Notes under the pieces: generated by a model
Seen by the model: the letters and a program-made list of their open reading frames with translations, nothing else
Database searches by the model: none
What the model was told of the DNA's origin: nothing
In this document: positions 35,019-49,241 of the stretch, in pieces
Layout: every line of letters starts with the position of its first letter
Position numbering within the stretch: the first letter of the stretch is position 1
Translations under genes and position numbers: made by a program
Source of the DNA: Rhytidiadelphus loreus
Lineage: Eukaryota; Streptophyta; Bryopsida; Hypnales; Hylocomiaceae
DNA length: 64,000 bases
Reading direction: 5' to 3'
NCBI GenBank assembly: GCA_947034895.1
Contig: OX344765.1
Location: 28,215,001 to 28,279,000, forward strand

Positions 35019-37650
35019 CAACATAGTCATGTTTTTTGCAATGCCGAAAAAAATGTGACAATGCTCCATTAGCAAAGTCTATTGGTTTCATTGCAAGTAA
35101 CTTTTCTGAAGTTACTAGGGAATGAGGTAAAATGTTGACCCACTCTAAAAATCACATAGAAAGGGCAAACTCCTTTGGAGTCCATGAATGCTCCATGAAG
35201 CAACTATTTACTACTTTTTAGTTAGGGCTTACAATGAAGCATGCAATTTGTTGGCATATCTTCTACAAGTAGTAGTATATATTTAGGCACACATAAAGGT
35301 TGTGAATATAGTAGCCCATAATCCTATAAGATAGAAATTTCTAAGTTCTAAGTACCGAGGAGCACTAACATTCTTGAAGCACATAATTTTTTTTTTCATG
35401 TATCAAAACGTTTGCCAATCTTGTATTAGTTCTTGTATATTTGTATGATGTACATTTCTAACTTTTAAAAGATAAAATATTCTACATTTCAAAGGGCAAC
35501 AATAAGTTTTACCTTTGAAACATTTTTAATTAAGACATGACATGACCCTTCAAGAACGACTTAAATACATAAGTGAAATGAAAATATTAGAACATTACTA
35601 TGTGATTGACTAAATATTTTTAATTTAAAATGCATAAAATCTGGGGAAATTAGTGGTATGCAATCTAGAATTCATTTTAGAATGACATTTATATTTTTGA
35701 CGTTGAATGTTATTGTAAAACATTGGTTGTTGTAGCAAATGGTCTAATCATATGAATATGCTCTATACATCACATTGTACGACTTCTACTTCAAAGTAGA
35801 CATTATTAAATTATTGTAAATTACAATTTAAAATACATCTTTACAATTAAAGATAGTTGGAGTAGCTTAAAGTTCTTACAAGGTAAATCCTAAAATGCCA
35901 AGTGTCCTCTCGTAGGCACTTGACAAGTCTAGACTCATGTGATCTTCATTTGAGGCATCATTTCCATAACCTTTATTTCAAGATAGAAAAGAAAAAAAGT
36001 TTTCTTGAAATTTTATTTTGTATTGCCATTGGTAGCCAAGACCTACAATCGAGCCTACAATAATGCCTAATTGAGCTCAAAAGAGTCGAGAAGGACCAAG
36101 CAAGAAAAAAAAATAGTACTATTATTTTTTAATAGACATATCTTTTGTCTATTAGAGAAGATATGCTTCAATTTATTCAAATAAGTGATGTGAAAGTTCT
36201 AAAGCATATTTTCAGTTCAATAGTAGAAACCACTTTGGGGACAAATGACAAATTTGATATATTTTACATCAAATTGAATTTTGTAATTTTTTCAATAAAG
36301 AAAACTTGATATACTTTAAACTTCATTGTTGGCACAATCTCACCATTGAGTTCAATGTATTTCAAAAAATAGTGTTAAAGTTTATAAATGTCTAAAAAAA
36401 TAGTGTTAAAGTTTATAAATGTCTAAAAAAATAGTGTTAAAGTTTATAAATGGTATCAAAGTGTGTTGATGTGGTATGCTTGATAGTGTCATCCGTAGAG
36501 CAAAGAGTATGAATTTTAGAAGAATTAATACAAATAGCATATCTAATTGTGGCATATCGCAATGGACTAATATAAAAAAGTGTGAAAGTATTTGAGAAGT
36601 ATTTTGAATTTAATTTATGAAAGTTAGTCTATTAGAAATAGGCGGCCAACATATTGTTAATCCTATAAAAGGAATAGTAGGGATGGAGAAAAACTCTGTC
36701 TTCAACATTTGTAGCCTTCATGCTACATCTAAGAAAGGTGTTTGTAGATACTTTTTAAAAACTTGTATTTTAGCAATTTCATAGCACACCAATACACAAT
36801 TAATGGGATAGTGAATACATTCATAGCACACCAATACACAATTAATGGGATTTTATTATTTTATTAATGAAAATGAGTGATAATTCTACATAAAAGTGAC
36901 CTTAGATACAACATGATAGACTATTTGACTATTCCCAAATTAAAAGAACCACCATTAGGGGATTCCTTGGTAAAATCCTTATTACAATCCACTCAAATGT
37001 CTATACTTTTCTTGAGACATTTTCTTGGATGTTAGATCAAACATCTAGACATTTTTGCCACGTCAAGTTAAACATCCACTAAAAATTTCAAATGTTTTCT
37101 AAGACATCTATTGAAACAATATCATATTCATACACAATATGCCATACATTATACACAATATACCACATTTGGTAATTTTTTCACATGATTTGAAAAGTCA
37201 CTTATTGTGAATACATAGAAATGAGAAGACAAGCTTTTTATATTAGTGGGGTGGTAGGAGATATGACTAACCATATGGAATATGTAAAACATAGGATTTG
37301 CATGAAAAGTAGAATTTTGAAGATGAGCATCAAGATGAACATGATGTTGTCTCAATTGATGTTTGCAAAACACCTAGATGTTTAAGTTGACGTTTGGATG
37401 TCAACTTGATGTCCAACTTGACATCACAAAAAACATTTGGGCGCTGTATAACTAATTTTTCTATTTTTAACAAATGGTCAATTGGTCCAAGTTCCCACAC
37501 AAGGTTAGAACATAAACCACACAAAGATTTTATCCATGGCAAGTTGTCAAATTGGCTAGTTTCCCACATTAAATCACAACAAGAGGTACCCCGAGATTCT
37601 ATTCTAGAATATAAGATTGCGCTCCTTATACCTGCACTTATGGAACTCAC
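35019..37650. other. AT-rich intergenic with small tandem repeats
   Basis: No gene is seen. Three tandem copies of a 31-base unit (ATAGTGTTAAAGTTTATAAA plus a spacer) lie at 36369-36452, and a 32-base unit (CATAGCACACCAATACACAA core) is duplicated at 36778-36810 and 36820-36851. Confidence 0.6.
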
Positions 37651-39420
37651 ACAGCTTCAGTTGTCAATTGGTCATTTTAATTTAAACATCATTACTTGAC
37701 CATTAGTCTTACTTTAATTTCATTATAACTATAAGATAATTTTAACGTAAATTTCCACAAACAATTTGACTACAACGACACTTAGGCATTCAATCATATA
37801 GTCAATTAGACATTTACAACCATACATTAACAACTTAACAAATAGTATCACAAAGAGGTGTTTACTGTCTAATGGACCCAAAACTGAAATTAAAAATCAC
37901 TGTCAAAGTACAACATATATCTCCACTTCTCCTTCATAGACCATTTGACTTCTAACTCTAACCTTACACATATAATTGCATCGAGAAGTCTTAAAGCTAT
38001 CCCAACAAAGACTAATTGACCTTAATTATACAAATGTATTCATTTTCAAACAACTTGGCTAATAGTCTCTTAACCAAAATCACACATGGCCAATCATTGG
38101 CATCTTAAAGAAATTCAAAATCCATCTAATAGACTTAAATGATTAAAGAATTTAAATTATTACAAATACAGGCCATTACCAATCACTCATTAATTGACCT
38201 TATTATATATTTTGCCACTTACTACCTACAGATTATTTGACATATTTAGCACCACTCCCTAGCTTCTACCACTAATAAACTCTTGTCTTATTGACTCAAA
38301 CATAGCATAAACCAATCACCGATTAAATAAATAAGTTCTTGTCAATTTGACCTTGGCAAGAATTAATTAAAGAGTCTGCCAATCACTCGCTTAGACTTAA
38401 TTTATGGATTCAATTCCAAGGATAGACAAATTTAATAAGTATAGAATCAAGCTTTTGACAATGTGACCTCTAGCCAGATCACAAGGTTTCAACTTCAACA
38501 CAAATTTGATTCATTCAATTTACTTACTGTCCATTAGTCTTCGTTCTTCACATTATTGCAACTCATGTCTACTCGTCTTTGTCTTCTTACTCAATCCATT
38601 TGTCTTCCGCTCTTCCAACATTTGACGACTTGACAATCAATCTCTCCCAAGGAACAATAGTCACCACGCCAATCATTGGCTAATTTCTCTCACTCAAGAA
38701 CTAATTTCATGACTAATAGACTTTCCGCTAAAACTGTGCCAATCCTTGGCTAATTCAAGACTTCCTTGTTCCATTATAGGCATCCTTCAATATGCTCTCA
38801 AAAATAAGCCACTCACTGGCACAACCGACGACTTGACATTCCTACACAAACATTCTTCTACTCAAAAAATGACTAAGACAATTTGACAGACAAACACAGA
38901 CACTGTCTATTACAATTGAAAAGAATACAAGGAACAACATGACTATTTGTCTTTTTCACGGATACTCAACTACGCACACAAATAAGACAAACAATTGACA
39001 AACTCACAGATCACGACAATTAGACAAAAACAAATAAAGAAAATAAAGAGACAAAGCCAATCCATGGCAATAGCTCCAAATAAAATATCAACAAAGCCAA
39101 TCATTGGCTTAAAGAATTGAACACATGAAAAATAGGACAAATAGACTATTGTATTACTTGAAGGAATGCACAAGTACAAAATTGGCAATGCAATCATTGC
39201 AAGCCAGAGAGAGAGAGGAAAAACGAAGGTCAATTAGTCTTTGTACTTCTTGGTGGTAACCAACCAGGAGCTAACCACCTTGCCTATTAGTCCCTAATTA
39301 ATTATAACTAACCTTAACTAGTTGTCTATTAGTCATTTCGATATCTATTGGTCTATTTGTACCGATTCATACTTTACTTTAATTTCTAATTAACTTTAAC
39401 TTGTCAAATTGGGTGAATGC
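37650..39420. repeat. Region of recurring short words (CCAATCATTGGC, CTATTAGTC)
   Basis: No coding capacity. The word GCCAATCATTGGC or one-base variants recurs at least six times between about 38090 and 39110, mixed with many copies of CAATTTGAC, ATTGACC and TATTAGTC. The period is irregular. It may be an old degenerate satellite; I recognise no element ends. Confidence 0.5.
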
Positions 39421-41404
39421 AAGAAACACCGGTACTATTTTGCATCACAATTGGAATGACGGAGATGCCATTTGCCATATCTTTTGGGAAATGAAGTCCA
39501 TGTACTTGAATTTTTTATTGGAGATGGATAATTTGGAAGTCCTCAGATTCCTTATTTTTGAGATATTTTGAAAAAAAATCCTTTAATTAAATTGTAATTT
39601 ACCTAATTTGTCACACTTTGTGTTTTAGGGTTTTTCAGTATTGTGGAGTATCCAAAAATGATGATGTACGTCTAGGATTGTTGTGGGCTATTGCCACAAT
39701 AAAAGGGCATGTGCCCACCAAAGGGCATTCAAAAAAACAAAATTTTTTGTCCTCAACATGTATGCAAATAGGGGTCCCTTGCCCATAGCACTCCAAACAT
39801 TCATGATGGTTTCAACTTTTAGTTTTTGGTGAAATGTAATCACTATCAAGTCTTTACAAATGGCCAATTTTTAGGGGGGTTTTATTCATGATTTTCTAAT
39901 TATTATTAATTTATACTTAATTTTATCTACTTTTTGTGAAAAACTATCATTTTTTTTAAGTAGTATCGTTTCAGTATTATAAAGTACTCAAAAGTACCAT
40001 TGGCCGTTGATTTTTCGGATCAACGGTTGAGATTGTTCTATTTTGTAGTATTAGGAGTACTGGGCAGAAAAAACACAGTTTTGGCAGAACGCTCCCTAAA
40101 TCATTCAGTGTTTTTTGTATTTACCCAATTGTCCTTTCCTTCAAAAAGTTTAAAAGAAAACCAAAAAATCTATCTACATAGACGTCTGTAAAAACAGAAT
40201 TAAAAAAATTTAGTGCTATAAAGGTGTGTTGATGTGGCATGCTACATCACAAACTAGATGGATGGAAAACACATACATGTGGCATTGCTTGCCCCATTGA
40301 CACTAATCGAGACACTAATGTGGTATTGACGTAGTGACTTGCAATGATGTTGAAAGACCATGCCATGCTTGATGTCGTCCAAAGTCTTCTTAAAATTAGG
40401 CCGTGTTTTTTGCAATTTTGCACATTTGGGGGCATGTCCATTAAGACGTACTTTTTTGGACATCCATGTGGATATGGCTAACATCCAAAAAAATGTACCA
40501 AGCATATTATGGCCTTGTCACAAAATACGCGGATTTCTTCTAGTGCATTTATAGTTTCAAGTACCATTGTTGGATTGAGGCACTTGTCCTAGGAATGAAA
40601 TAGGAAGAAAAAAAAAGGATGGAAGTACACACAACATGTGCTGTTGCAATGACCAATTACTAAGGATGCTCTTAGAGCATTTGCAATGCATGCTCAATAA
40701 ATAAGCCTTTGTAATGGCAAATGCAAGGGTACAAAACTTTAGCTAGAGAGTTTGTCCACAAAAAATCTAAAGGGTTCTTTTTTGGCAAGGGCACTCCAAT
40801 GCATGACTAGTTTATGGCACCCTACTTGCAATTTGGTGAAAGTCAATTTGAAATCTAGCATGGGTTGCTAAAGTTTTGTGACAAACTCTCTAGCTAAGTC
40901 ACAATTCTTGAGGTATGTAATTGCATTCTTTTAGCCATACATTAGGTACTAGTTTAGAAATTTCAACCTTTAGATTTTTTGTGGACTTTTCAAGTTGTAT
41001 TTCTACATTATTTTGTGAACATGAGTGAACTTTGAGGGACAAAAATTTGACATGGCAATTTTCCCAAGTGTTGAGCAAGATGAAACAATCCCAAGAACAA
41101 AGTGACTCCTCGACATCCAACAAGAGAAGGAATACAAGATCAGTAAGTGTTATAATTGACTTAGAAGGCTATAACTTTCCGAGGCAAGGAGAGAATCTTG
41201 AACATTTTATGGAGGAGATTTAATTAGTTTTCTTTTCTTATACAAATTCCAACTTTTTGAGATGTTTTGAGGGCTAGGCGAAAAGACCAAAAATGCTAGT
41301 CCTACCCCTTTGCATACAAAGGCCATATAACTAATATGGAACATGACAGCTACATTGAGCATCCATACACTTTTTGAACTATACCATTACATGTTTTTTC
41401 AGCC
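39420..41404. other. Intergenic, possible worn MITE at 40675-40905
   Basis: Around 40675 the words CTTAGAGCATTTGCAATGCATGCTC resemble the ends of the Harbinger-like MITE at 48786. An inverted pair, AAACTTTAGCTAGAGAGTTTGT (about 40735-40756) and its near reverse complement (about 40875-40897), follows. Nothing else recognised. Confidence 0.4.
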
Positions 41405-41792
<388 letters not shown>

Positions 41793-42566
41793 AGTTTTGA
41801 TACCGTCTTAGAATTTAGTAGTATAATTGCAAATGCTCCTACAAAACAAACACTAATACTAGTACGTATGCTACAATAGTGATGGTAGATAATAGAGGTT
41901 GAGATCACCTCTTTCCATCACATCTTTCACAATTGCGATGACTTTTGAATCAATTAAGGTAGCTACACCTAAAATTGTACAAATAAGGAATTCAACATAG
42001 TTCCAATTATTATATTGGATTTTTTTTGTAGAGTCATGTTGGTAGTGAAAAGGAAATTCTAGATTCTCTTAGAATGCATTTTTTGGACAACGTAGGAATA
42101 AACTACAAATTTTTAAGTGCTGAAAATAGGTGTTCCAAAAATGATCATAATGTCTCATGAATAGTAGGAATACATATTAGGTAAGAATCTCTAGTATGCG
42201 ATTATAGAAAGCTTGCAATTTGAGGTATAATTATCTTATAATTGCTCAATGGGAAAGTGCGATGAATGATTCCTCTAACATGATTAATACGCCCAGTAGT
42301 ACTTACTTCTTTGTTTGTCATACATTGACAAGTTATATGTGCAATGATAATTTGAACAGTCTCATTTGAAATACTCCATGTTTTCATCCCTTGAGTTTAG
42401 TTTTAATAATAAATAAGAGCAATTTATTTATTTCATTAGGACAATGATTTAACTCATTTTCAAATTGATTTTACAATAAGGTAGATACAATCACTCCAAA
42501 ACACCTTAGTCTTTTTTTATTATGGAAAATTTCTATTATTATAATACCATTGAAATTTTTATGTTC

Positions 42567-44467
42567 CACTACAACAATGGCAGTGTTTTATGACTGCAGA
42601 AATATGACTGAGGATGACTGGCGACTGCTCGCAGTCATATTCTTGGACGTCAATACCTTGGGGAGAAATATGACTACAAAATATAACTGCCAGTCGTTTT
42701 TGGGTCTTGTACTTCACGGGTGTATATTATACGTCCGTTGGGAACACCAAAGTATTTCATAGGGAACGGTAGGGAACTCATTTGAGAACATTGAGTTATA
42801 CTATTGGTCATATTTTCATGGTAGTAACATTTTTTTGTTTTTGGGCAACCTAAGAAAAACATGGGCAATCAAAAAAAATATAGACAAGCCATTGTTTAAA
42901 ATTTTGAAACCTAATCACCACTTTCTAAAGGTTTTGAAACCCTAGCCACCACTTTTTAGGATTTTGAAACCTTAGCCACTACTTCTTTTGACTCTTCTTC
43001 CTTAGCTTTTGTTGTCTCTTATCTCTTGTCTCTTTGAGTTCACTCTTGTTTCTTAGTTGTTGTGTTTTGTTGCATTTTGAGTTCACTCTTGTTTCTTAGT
43101 TGTTGTGTTTTGTTGCATTTTGAGTTCACTCTTGTTTCTTAGTTGTTGTATTTTGTTCCATCTTCACTCTTGCTTCTTGTTTTTTTTTCTTGCATCTTAA
43201 TTATTTCTTCTTCTTCTTTCTTACTTTTTGTTCTCTCTTTTAGTTTCTTATTTCTTTTTGTTGCATCTTAACTCTTTTTTGTTGTTTCTTGTTACCTCTT
43301 AGTAGTTGCTCCTTATTGTTTCTTATGCATCTTAACTTATATTTGTTGTTATCTTTTAGCACTTGTTGCCTTTTTTCTTCTTGTTCCTTGCATCACCATT
43401 GTTTTTCTTCTTACCTTACATTTGTATTACATATTTTCTATTGTTGTAAACTTTTGAAGATTGAGTTTTATTGTATGTTCATTAAAAATTAACCTCCTAT
43501 TTTTTTAATTGTATATGCAGGCAACAAAATTGGAACAAAGTCGTTGGAGGCTACTTTCAACTCACTTCATATTATTGTAAGAAATATAGTCTCTATTGAC
43601 TTGTGTAGATAATTCATTGTGATATACATATTTTATATTTGTGACTAATAAATTATAAATGTCATTGAAAGGAGTCACATTCCTTCTTATATATTCCCTC
43701 TTCAATATAATTGTTTCTTGTATATCTTTAAAATCATATGTATTTGTTTTTAACTACATGAAATTTTTTATTCAATTGTTAAATCATTTTAATATATGAT
43801 TGCAAATATGCTTAGGTATCCTATAACCGTTGTATGATTTGTTCAATTCATAGTTCAAAATACATATCAATAAAAAAAATGACTACTTGGAGTCACAAAA
43901 TGATTATAATATTTTCCAAAAAATGACTAGGTGCTCTCAATATGACTGAAAAATATGACTGAGAAGAGTCGTTTTACAAATCATTAAAAAATATGACTCA
44001 CCATAGTCATATTCCACAAGACTGCAAAATATGACTCACCGCAGTCATATTTCACGTCATCAAAAAATATGACTCAACGCAATCATATTCCACAAAATAT
44101 GACTCAATGCAATCATATTCTACAAAATATGACTAACCATAGTCATATTCCACGTCATCAAAAAATATGACTCAACGCAGTCATATTCCACGTAGGATTT
44201 TTTCATTTACCCGGGCAGCTCAATAAAAAGTCAAAGAAAGTCAAAATATACGCCTTGTTGGCATACTATGGCTAATTATGGGTATTTATCCCCCTCAACT
44301 TATATGACTGCCAATATGACTGATGTCTGAAGTGACTGCTTCTAAATGACTGCTGCAGTCATATTCCGAGTCATCTACAGTGATTTCCGCGCCAGTCATA
44401 TTTTTTTGATTTTATGATTGACTGCAGTCGTTTTTTGCAGTCATAAAACACTGCTTTTGTTGTAGTG
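42567..44467. mobile_element. Non-autonomous CACTA (En/Spm) element, 1.9 kb
   Basis: The left end starts CACTACAACAATGGCAGTG and the right end is the reverse complement of CACTACAACAAAAGCAGTG. The trinucleotide TTC is duplicated outside (42564-42566 and 44468-44470). CACTACAA ends with a 3-bp duplication define the CACTA superfamily. Both subterminal regions are packed with repeats of AATATGACT and its partner AGTCATATT, mainly at 42600-42680 and 43930-44400, the expected transposase-binding array. The middle has no transposase, only a 43-base unit repeated three times (43033-43161), so the element depends on a partner. Confidence 0.93.
43033..43161 (+). repeat. 43-bp tandem repeat, three copies, inside the CACTA element
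   Basis: Units starting at 43033, 43076 and 43119 share GAGTTCACTCTTGTTTCTTA and the following TTGTTGTGTTTTGTTGCA. The third unit is imperfect at its end. Confidence 0.9.
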
Positions 44468-44470
44468 TTC

Positions 44471-46400
44471 TCTCATTGGGCAAGTAATAGGAGTTTTCAA
44501 TACACCAAAGAACGCATCATTTGGATACCATATGCAAAAGTTATGAGGAACAAAGTGTTTTGGGTATAATAAACTTGCCAATCACTGCACAAACAATATT
44601 CAAATCCTTCTCCACATAAATATTGAGACTTGTTTGTTTTGATTTTTGGCGTAATTATTAAATGTCATGTTGAAATTCATCTTCAAAAAATATAATGCAA
44701 AAAGATTTCTTCCTACAAATCTTATTGTAATATAAAGGCAATGTACTTGAAATCTAGTTAAAAATTCCTTGTAATCCTTCACCTCATAGTGTGTGGTCAT
44801 TGGACAATGATACAAAATAAAACTCCCATTGCAATTGAATTGGTAGTTGAATCATGTGGTTACTGTGTAGTAATTAGCAACTGTTGTTGTCTATTTTTTG
44901 GATGTGTGGTAAATGTCTGGTTTACTCTTGATGTTCTAAAACCGTTTCTTCAAAAATAGGAGATGTGCACAATGTGAGCATCTCAAAAAGTGACGCTTTT
45001 AAGGTACAACGCAATTTTGGAAGTGTCTGTCTTATTACCTTTACGATATCAAGAACCAATGGTTGGAGAGAATTTCCGGTTGATTCATTGTTAGTTGATG
45101 TCTTTAGGAAAATATATTAAGAAGTTGGATTATAAAAATAGAAGATTCAAAATTGAACAAAAAAATGGTAGGACAACCAACCAACTAGTGTGCAAAAAAA
45201 AGGTGGAAATTTTGCTTCGATGAAATTGTTAGATTTTAGTTGCTTGCCACTTTGAATCCAAGGCTAATAACTAGGTTGCTGGAAGCAAGTATATTCTTGA
45301 ACAAGGCAAATATTGCTTTAGGGTTGGACATTGCAAAGCTTGGAGAGCTTGGACAAGGTGGGGCATGTATTGCTTTAGGATTGGTCATGGCAACCCATGC
45401 TCCATTGTTTGTATCTATCAAATGTAATGAAAATTGAAGATCAATTTCAAAACTAATGTATCTTTGAAAATTTGAAAATATGAAGTTGAAGGAAAGTTGC
45501 TAGTGAGAAATTGATACTAGAAGAGATGAATCAAGAGATTTTGATAAGTAGAGGATGCAACTAGTGCCCTTGGAAAATTACATGGTTCCTTCTACAAAGA
45601 AGAGGAAAATTACTAGGGAACTCCAAAAACTTCCCAAGTTTATGCTGTTATGAACAACTCATCTCTCTCATTAGAGGTAGTCTTACCTTCTTCATCTTGG
45701 TTCCATTTCTTAGAAAGGTGAATGTGGTGCTTTGTTGTTGGCTGTCTGTGATTTGTAGTGCTCCCAACATCTCAGAATGGAGGGTGTCGTTTCTTCTCCT
45801 AAGGTGGAGAAGTGAGTTTGAAGAAAAAATTCTAAGAGAATTTTTGATCTTGCACTCCCGTACTTTCACCCTTGTTGTTGCTATTGAGTTCACCCGGTGT
45901 CGCGTCGTATATGTGTACATTATATGAAATCCATAATTGTGTGTCAAAGCGGAGGTTTTTTTTTCATTGAAGTTTCAAGAGACATTTGGAGTGATGATCC
46001 TCTTAAACTTTAATTTTTTTTACCCCTGTTAGACAACTACTTAATCTTAGTTCTTATATTCTTGTACTTAGAGATGTTTTGAAGCTTTATTTTGTTTGGT
46101 TAGAATTGTTAAAAATGAAAGGTGAAGCTTGTTTTACCTTTTGTTTAATTTTAAATGGATTAGAAGTCCACGTAGGGGATAAGGATAGAGTTATGGAGAC
46201 AAAGGGATGGCCAATGGATGAAAGATAGCCCATGTGGCATTTTAGAGGCCAAAATCCACTTGCTTCGGTGGATGGCATGGAGGTTGAGGTGGCGGATGAG
46301 GTGGAGGCTCTTCTTCTTCCACCTCCAAGTTAATTTAGGAGAACCGTGTGTTTAGAGGAGGAGGGCACTTTTTACATGGGGAGTTTGGCTATGAAATTTT
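44471..46400. other. Intergenic, nothing recognised
   Basis: No gene, terminal repeat or RNA gene recognised. Confidence 0.35.
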
Positions 46401-46419
46401 GGGAGAATGTTCATCTTGT

Positions 46420-46990
46420 TTTGGTGATTCCGAAAACCTATCACTCTCTCAAATTGGAGTTTTTGTGTGAAAGTTATGCTTGATGGAGTGAGAGAAGGAA
46501 ATTTGTCATGAAGTTTGAGGGCAGAATTTTTGAAGGCTCATATCTATCTTATTATGAAGTTTTTGCTTTTGAGATTTGGCATGGTTGTTTATTGAATTGT
46601 CAGCTTTCCAAAAAGCTATCATTCTCTTAGTTTGGAGTTAGGATGCAAAAGTTATGGGCTTGAAGGTGAAGTAGTGAAGAGCTGCCTTTTGAATTAGAGA
46701 GGGTGAACTTGGATCGACTATAAAAGTCGGACAGTACCTTAGTTTTGAGTGAAACTTTTAAGTGTTGTATATATTTGTGTTAACTTTCCAATGAAATATT
46801 ATATGATCAGTTTGGAGTTAGTATGTGAGAGTTATAGCCTTGGAAGTGAAGTAGTAGTGAGCTGCCTTTGAGTTGAAGAGAGTAAACTTTGACCGGCTAT
46901 AAAAGTCGGACAGTATGAGGTTTTGAGTTGAAATTTGGATGTGTTATAGTTCTTTGCGTTAGCTTTCCAGAGAGATATTATACTCTCAAT
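46420..46990 (+). repeat. Degenerate ~180-bp tandem repeats, LTR-retrotransposon-like text
   Basis: Units of about 178-180 bases start near 46607, 46786 and 46964. Each has CTTTCCA, TTTGGAGTTA, GTGAAGTAGT, GAGCTGCCTTT and TATAAAAGTCGGACAGTA in order. The style of sequence is seen in plant LTR-retrotransposon leaders, but no LTR pair or protein domain is visible, so that origin is only a guess. Confidence 0.6.
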
Positions 46991-47499
46991 TTGAACCTTT
47001 GAAGAAGATTTGGCACTCCTATTAGTGTCGGGTACACTTTTGGAGGACTTTGTGCGGTTTATGCACAACTTACACCACTTTGTACAAACATGTGATACTT
47101 TATTTGATCTCTATGGTTCATGATGAGGGTTACATGAGCATGATTATGAGGCAAATCATGGGGTTTGATTATGGATATATATGATTTTGGGATCTTCCGT
47201 ATTTTGAGCCATTTCTAGTTGCAACCAAGAACCTCGTGTTTTCCCAAGGCAAGGCCTCTCTACCCGACACCGGTCAAGTTCAACCTCTCTAATTGGGTTC
47301 GTAAGCCTTGTAGGCAACTCATTCTCTAGTTTTTATTTCCTATGTTTCACACAACAAAAAGGGACGTCACACCTTTTTACACAATAGCTCCCCATTAGCT
47401 CCTCTTTTGTCTCATCAACTTCACATTCTTCAAAATAAATTCCTTCTCAAAGGAGGTGTGACTAACTCTATTCCCTCAAGGGAAATAAGAGAGCTAAGG

Positions 47500-48700
47500 A
47501 GAATGCCTGCGTCTTTACCTCTGAAGAACCAAGGCCTTTTTTTCGCCAAAAAACACTCAAATTGCCATTTCTATTACAAAGAGTAAAAGATATTAAATTT
47601 TTTTTGTTGACATCTAACCGTAGGATCTTCCACCTAACTAGTCTAAGAATGTGTGGAGTAAATTCTATAAATTTTGACCATGCAGATTGCAAGACATTTG
47701 GGTTTAAAGTGAAGAAAACAAGATTTTTTGTACATTGTAAGACCATATGATTTGACTTTGAATCTTCTTAATTAAATTTTTTTGCACCAGAAAGTTTTGA
47801 GGTTTAAATCTTTATGGTGGGGAATTCAGTTGAGAGTTTAGGAAAAAAGAAATTCAAAAAAACTTAATTTTCATTCTTAAAAAAAATATTAAGTAGAAGT
47901 AGGTACAAGATAGAAGGAAAATCTAATTTATTAATATCTTTGAGATGGAATTAAAACGCACTAATTCCAATGGTGAGATTGTTTTAGCAAGTAGACTAAA
48001 ACATTTGGAATCCTTCTTTTAAATTGTAAAAAATACTCAAAAAATAAATCCTACAAGTGATTTTTTCACAAAAATGCTTAGATTGCCCCCTAGGGAGGAC
48101 ACTCCCCACGTTTTAGCAACCCACATGCGGCGAAAAAAGTAATACATGTAATACACTTTAAAATTTATTTTATTTTATTTTATTTTTATTTATTTATTTT
48201 TTCAAAAAAAAAATCATGGATAGATTTTACTACTTTGAAAGTTTATGTTTTGAATTATTGGTATTTTTTTATGCTAATAGTAATTAGTCATAAATTTTTT
48301 AAGAAAAAAGATACACTGTAAAGCTGAAAATAACTTTCACACCTCTATATTATATAAGAAAAAAAAATTTGAAAAATGAAAAAAAAAAAAATTCTATAGA
48401 ATAGCTCTCTATTGAAAGTTTATTTTGGTTGAATATTGATGCAATAGTCATCACTCCGCCACACGTGGGTACGCCTAAAATATTTATTGCCATTTCTTGC
48501 TTGGTCTCGCTTGTTTTGTTCTTGGGCACCAATTGAAAAAGAAATTGTATTCCCCAAAGATAATTAGTTTTCTATCTTCAAAAAAGTTTCAAAAAATCAT
48601 GATAAAAATTGAGATCATAAGTTCATACCCGAAATCCAATTTGTTATCCACAAATAACAAATGGTCCATTAGGACAATGGTCCATTAGGGGTTAACTACT
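47500..48700 (-). repeat. Dispersed AT-rich repeat family, copy D
   Basis: On the minus strand this starts at about 48697 with AGTTAACCCCTAATGGACC and continues with the same block order as copies B and C, including CATCTTCTTG-like and GAACAATCTCAC-like words (about 47960-48060) and the AATATCTTGCAATC-like block (about 47640-47700). It is non-coding. Confidence 0.55.
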
Positions 48701-48785
48701 AGGTAGCCTCACCTTGCCACAAATTCTTGTACGTCGACATGTCCTATCTCATATAAGGTAACCACACATAAAATTACACAACTAA

Positions 48786-49241
48786 GGGCATCTGCAATGC
48801 AAATACAGTAAAACAGACCAGTACTGGCAAACTGGAGGGGCATTCCACGAGGCCTCGACAGTGCCGATTTTTTTTGGGACAAGAAGACCCAATGCGGAAC
48901 CGGCAATCTAAACGTCAAATGGACTTTTTGCATTATAAAAAGAAAGAAAGAAAAGAATCTTACATTAAAAAAAGACTTTTCATTGAATCAAGGGAAGGTT
49001 GAATTGATTGGCACGCTTAACAATGTGGAAAGGATTGACAATCATTATTATTTCTACCGGGAGCCAACTTGCGGGCCCTTCAAATTTTGGAAATTTGCCG
49101 GAGTGGGGAGGTCGCATACCGAGACCGTGAAAGTGACGGGACCCATAGAGGTTGCATTGGAGCACAATTTTTAATACAAACGGCTTTTTGCCCGGGAAAG
49201 TGCCGATGGAGGCACTGTTGACGGGCGCATTGCAGATGCTC
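48786..49241. mobile_element. PIF/Harbinger-like MITE (456 bp) with TAA duplication
   Basis: The left end GGGCATCTGCAATGC and right end (reverse) GAGCATCTGCAATGC are inverted repeats, and the trinucleotide TAA flanks both (48783-48785 and 49242-49244). The length, 3-bp TAA duplication and G-rich start fit Tourist-type MITEs of the PIF/Harbinger group. There is no transposase. Interior composition is more GC-rich than the flanks. Confidence 0.78.

Noticed and set aside
37394..37699. 101-codon plus-strand frame and its antisense partner
   Set aside because: Open on both strands, no motif, AT-rich repeat surroundings.
46420..47340. LTR retrotransposon
   Set aside because: The text resembles retroelement leaders, but I found no LTR pair, primer-binding site, polypurine tract or gag/pol motif.
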